From Chloroflexi bacterium RBG_16_51_16 (GTDB lineage Bacteria > Chloroflexota > Anaerolineae > Anaerolineales > Villigracilaceae), in contig MGNL01000125.1 in assembly GCA_001796785.1 (NCBI GenBank), positions 1 to 6,027 on the forward strand: a DNA stretch of 6,027 nucleotides. Reading direction: 5' to 3'. A program made the translations under genes and the position numbers. This document shows positions 4,845-6,027 of this stretch, in pieces; positions within the stretch are counted from its first letter, which is position 1, and each line of letters starts with the position of its first letter. The notes beneath the pieces are model-generated. The model was not told the DNA's origin, searched no databases, and saw only the letters and a list, made by a program, of their open reading frames with translations.

Positions 4845-5822
4845 ATGCCCACCCCTGCCCCGAATCCCCACCTGCCCTTTGGCGATCAGCGCGGTGCACC
4901 CTGGTATGGAAAGGATATTCTCTCTGTTAGACAGTTCAATCGAGAGGATCTGGAATACATCTTTGCGGTCTCCCACGAGATGCGCACCATGGTTGAGCGC
5001 GTCGGCACATTCGATCTATTGAAGGGCAAGATTCTTGCCAACCTGTTCTATGAACCCTCCACCCGCACATCGTCTTCGTTCACCGCGGCCATGGAGCGGT
5101 TGGGTGGTTCGGTCATTCCCATCAACGAGGTGAAATATTCCTCGGTGACCAAGGGTGAAACCCTGGCCGATACGGTGCGCACACTCGAGTGCTACGCGGA
5201 TGTCGTTGTCCTGCGCCATCCGGAAACCGGCTCGGCCGCCATCGCCGCCAAGGCTGCGCGCAAACCGGTCATCAATGCCGGCGACGGCACCGGTGAACAT
5301 CCAACTCAGGCTCTGCTGGATGCCCTCACCATTCGTGAAGAATTAGGTCACCTGGACGGCCTGACCATCACGATGCTCGGTGATTTAAAATACGGCCGCA
5401 CGGTGCATTCCCTGGCGCGCTTGTCGTCCTTGTACAAGGTCAAGCTCAATTATGTATCCCCGGACTTGCTTCGAATGCCGGCTGAAATCATCTCGGAATT
5501 GAAGGCAAGCAAGATGGAGCAAACCGAGCATTCCTCCCTGGACCCGGTACTTGCTGAAACCGATGTGCTCTATGTCACCCGTGTACAGAAAGAGCGATTT
5601 GAAAACGAGGCGGATTACGAAAAGGTCAAAGGCGCTTACGTGATCGATAAAGCCACCATGAAATCCGCCAAACAGCGCATGATCGTCATGCACCCCCTGC
5701 CGCGGGTGACCGAGATCAGCATGGACTTTGACGAAGACCCCCGGGCTGCCTACTTCCGCCAAATGGAATACGGTTTATATGTGAGAATGGCGCTCCTGGC
5801 GATGGTCCTCGGTAAAGCATAG
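4845..5822 (+). CDS. pyrB: Aspartate carbamoyltransferase catalytic subunit, CAD-like
   Basis: PyrB joins carbamoyl phosphate and L-aspartate to carbamoyl aspartate, the committed step of pyrimidine synthesis. From ATG 4845 the protein has 325 residues. The carbamoyl-phosphate loop is STRTSSSF (S72-T73-R74-T75), followed by the lid SSVTKGE (S99, K103), RHP (R124) and HPTQ (H152, Q155). The aspartate domain has GDLKYGRTVHSL (R185), TRVQKER (R246, Q248) and the HPLPR loop (L285). These match the E. coli residues S52-T55, S80, K84, R105, H134, Q137, R167, R229, Q231 and L267. The end, DPRAAYFRQMEYGLYVRMALL, is almost the CAD C-terminus. About 20 residues rich in Pro and Asn precede the first helix. 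No pyrI follows within the window, so regulation by a PyrI subunit is not indicated. Probably co-transcribed with pyrC; a trimer, or a complex with PyrC, is likely by analogy with Aquifex and CAD. Confidence 0.96.
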   Translation: MPTPAPNPHLPFGDQRGAPWYGKDILSVRQFNREDLEYIFAVSHEMRTMVERVGTFDLLKGKILANLFYEPSTRTSSSFTAAMERLGGSVIPINEVKYSSVTKGETLADTVRTLECYADVVVLRHPETGSAAIAAKAARKPVINAGDGTGEHPTQALLDALTIREELGHLDGLTITMLGDLKYGRTVHSLARLSSLYKVKLNYVSPDLLRMPAEIISELKASKMEQTEHSSLDPVLAETDVLYVTRVQKERFENEADYEKVKGAYVIDKATMKSAKQRMIVMHPLPRVTEISMDFDEDPRAAYFRQMEYGLYVRMALLAMVLGKA

Positions 5823-5868
5823 GGATACGGCGGCGTTATCCTCACCCAAGGGCATAATCGACCGAATC

Positions 5869-5928
5869 GGGGCAGCGGAGCAATCCCCAAATTAATAAAG
5901 AGATTAATTTGCTTCGCTAGCAATGACG
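5869..5928. repeat. REP-like imperfect palindrome
   Basis: AGCGGAGC (5874-5881) can pair with GCTTCGCT (5911-5918; one G-U), and AAATTAAT (5889-5896) pairs perfectly with ATTAATTT (5903-5910) around the loop AAAGAG. The left side has an unpaired AATCCCC. The pieces AGCAATCCCC and GCTTCGCTAGCAATGACG resemble the dispersed bacterial repeats built on GTCATTGCGAGC...GAAGCAATC, apparently a degraded copy. It begins about 45 bases after pyrB. Confidence 0.5.
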
Positions 5929-5950
5929 AGCCTCATTCCATTCTTACAAG

Positions 5951-5966
5951 CATACGCATGTGTATG
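5951..5966. repeat. 16-bp near-perfect palindrome
   Basis: CATACGCATGTGTATG is self-complementary except for one pair (G5956/T5961). TTCT at 5941-5944 and AGAA at 5967-5970 could add an outer stem with a bulge. No promoter is seen beside it, so it may be a remnant of an intergenic repeat or a protein site. Confidence 0.35.
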
Positions 5967-5987
5967 AGAAGGGCAAGGGGAATTCTA

Positions 5988-6024
5988 AAAGGGGAAAGGG
6001 GAGCTTTGCTCCCCTTTCCCCTTT
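5988..6024. terminator. 17-bp perfect hairpin, probable terminator downstream of pyrB
   Basis: AAAGGGGAAAGGGGAGC (5988-6004) pairs perfectly with its complement at 6008-6024 around a TTT loop. The stem ends in TTT on the plus strand and in TTTTAG on the minus strand, so it could stop transcription from either side, although the U-runs are short. It lies about 165 bases after the pyrB stop and is the only strong terminator candidate for the pyr unit here. The all-purine arm is unusual. The window ends 3 bases later, so its context on the right is unseen. Confidence 0.55.
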
Positions 6025-6027
6025 ATC

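Overview
The window is bacterial chromosomal DNA of moderately high GC. It holds four well-defined protein-coding blocks plus compact regulatory DNA. The dihydroorotase and aspartate carbamoyltransferase closely resemble the corresponding parts of animal CAD. With the DUF2867-type Rossmann proteins and the BrnT/CopG-type toxin-antitoxin pair, this suggests an environmental Chloroflexota (Anaerolineae-like) genome. That assignment is inference from protein character only; no rRNA or other taxonomic marker is present.

Layout. (1) Bases 1-2883, plus strand: two tandem, paralogous NAD(P)-binding proteins of the YbjT/DUF2867 type. The first is cut by the left edge, and the two overlap by 4 bases (GTGA). 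(2) Bases 2884-3087: a short intergenic stretch with a near-consensus sigma70 promoter (TTGACA-16-TAAAAT), an inverted repeat across its -10 box, a 25-codon mini-ORF starting about 10 nt after the -10, and an intrinsic terminator. Together these look like a self-contained transcription unit of about 105 nt. (3) Bases 3088-3641, minus strand: a toxin-antitoxin operon, toxin first and antitoxin second with a 4-base overlap. It is visibly AT-richer than its flanks. (4) Bases 3642-3697: a 56-base divergent promoter region in which both flanking genes (toxin and pyrC) begin so close to their -10 boxes that both mRNAs should be leaderless or nearly so. (5) Bases 3698-5822, plus strand: pyrC then pyrB, steps 3 and 2 of de novo UMP synthesis, in the same order as in the eukaryotic CAD fusion. 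(6) Bases 5823-6027: non-coding DNA rich in inverted repeats (a REP-like element, a 16-bp near-palindrome, and a 17-bp perfect hairpin that can serve as terminator).

How the parts work together. PyrB makes carbamoyl aspartate from carbamoyl phosphate and aspartate, and PyrC cyclises it to dihydroorotate. The pair may form a non-covalent DHO-ATC assembly. The toxin-antitoxin cassette shares only a promoter region with the pyrimidine genes and has no evident metabolic link to them. The oxidoreductase-like pair forms its own translationally coupled unit; its substrate is unknown. The most interesting items are the CAD-like DHO/ATC pair without fusion, the two overlapping leaderless promoters, and the isolated small transcription unit at 2920-3060.
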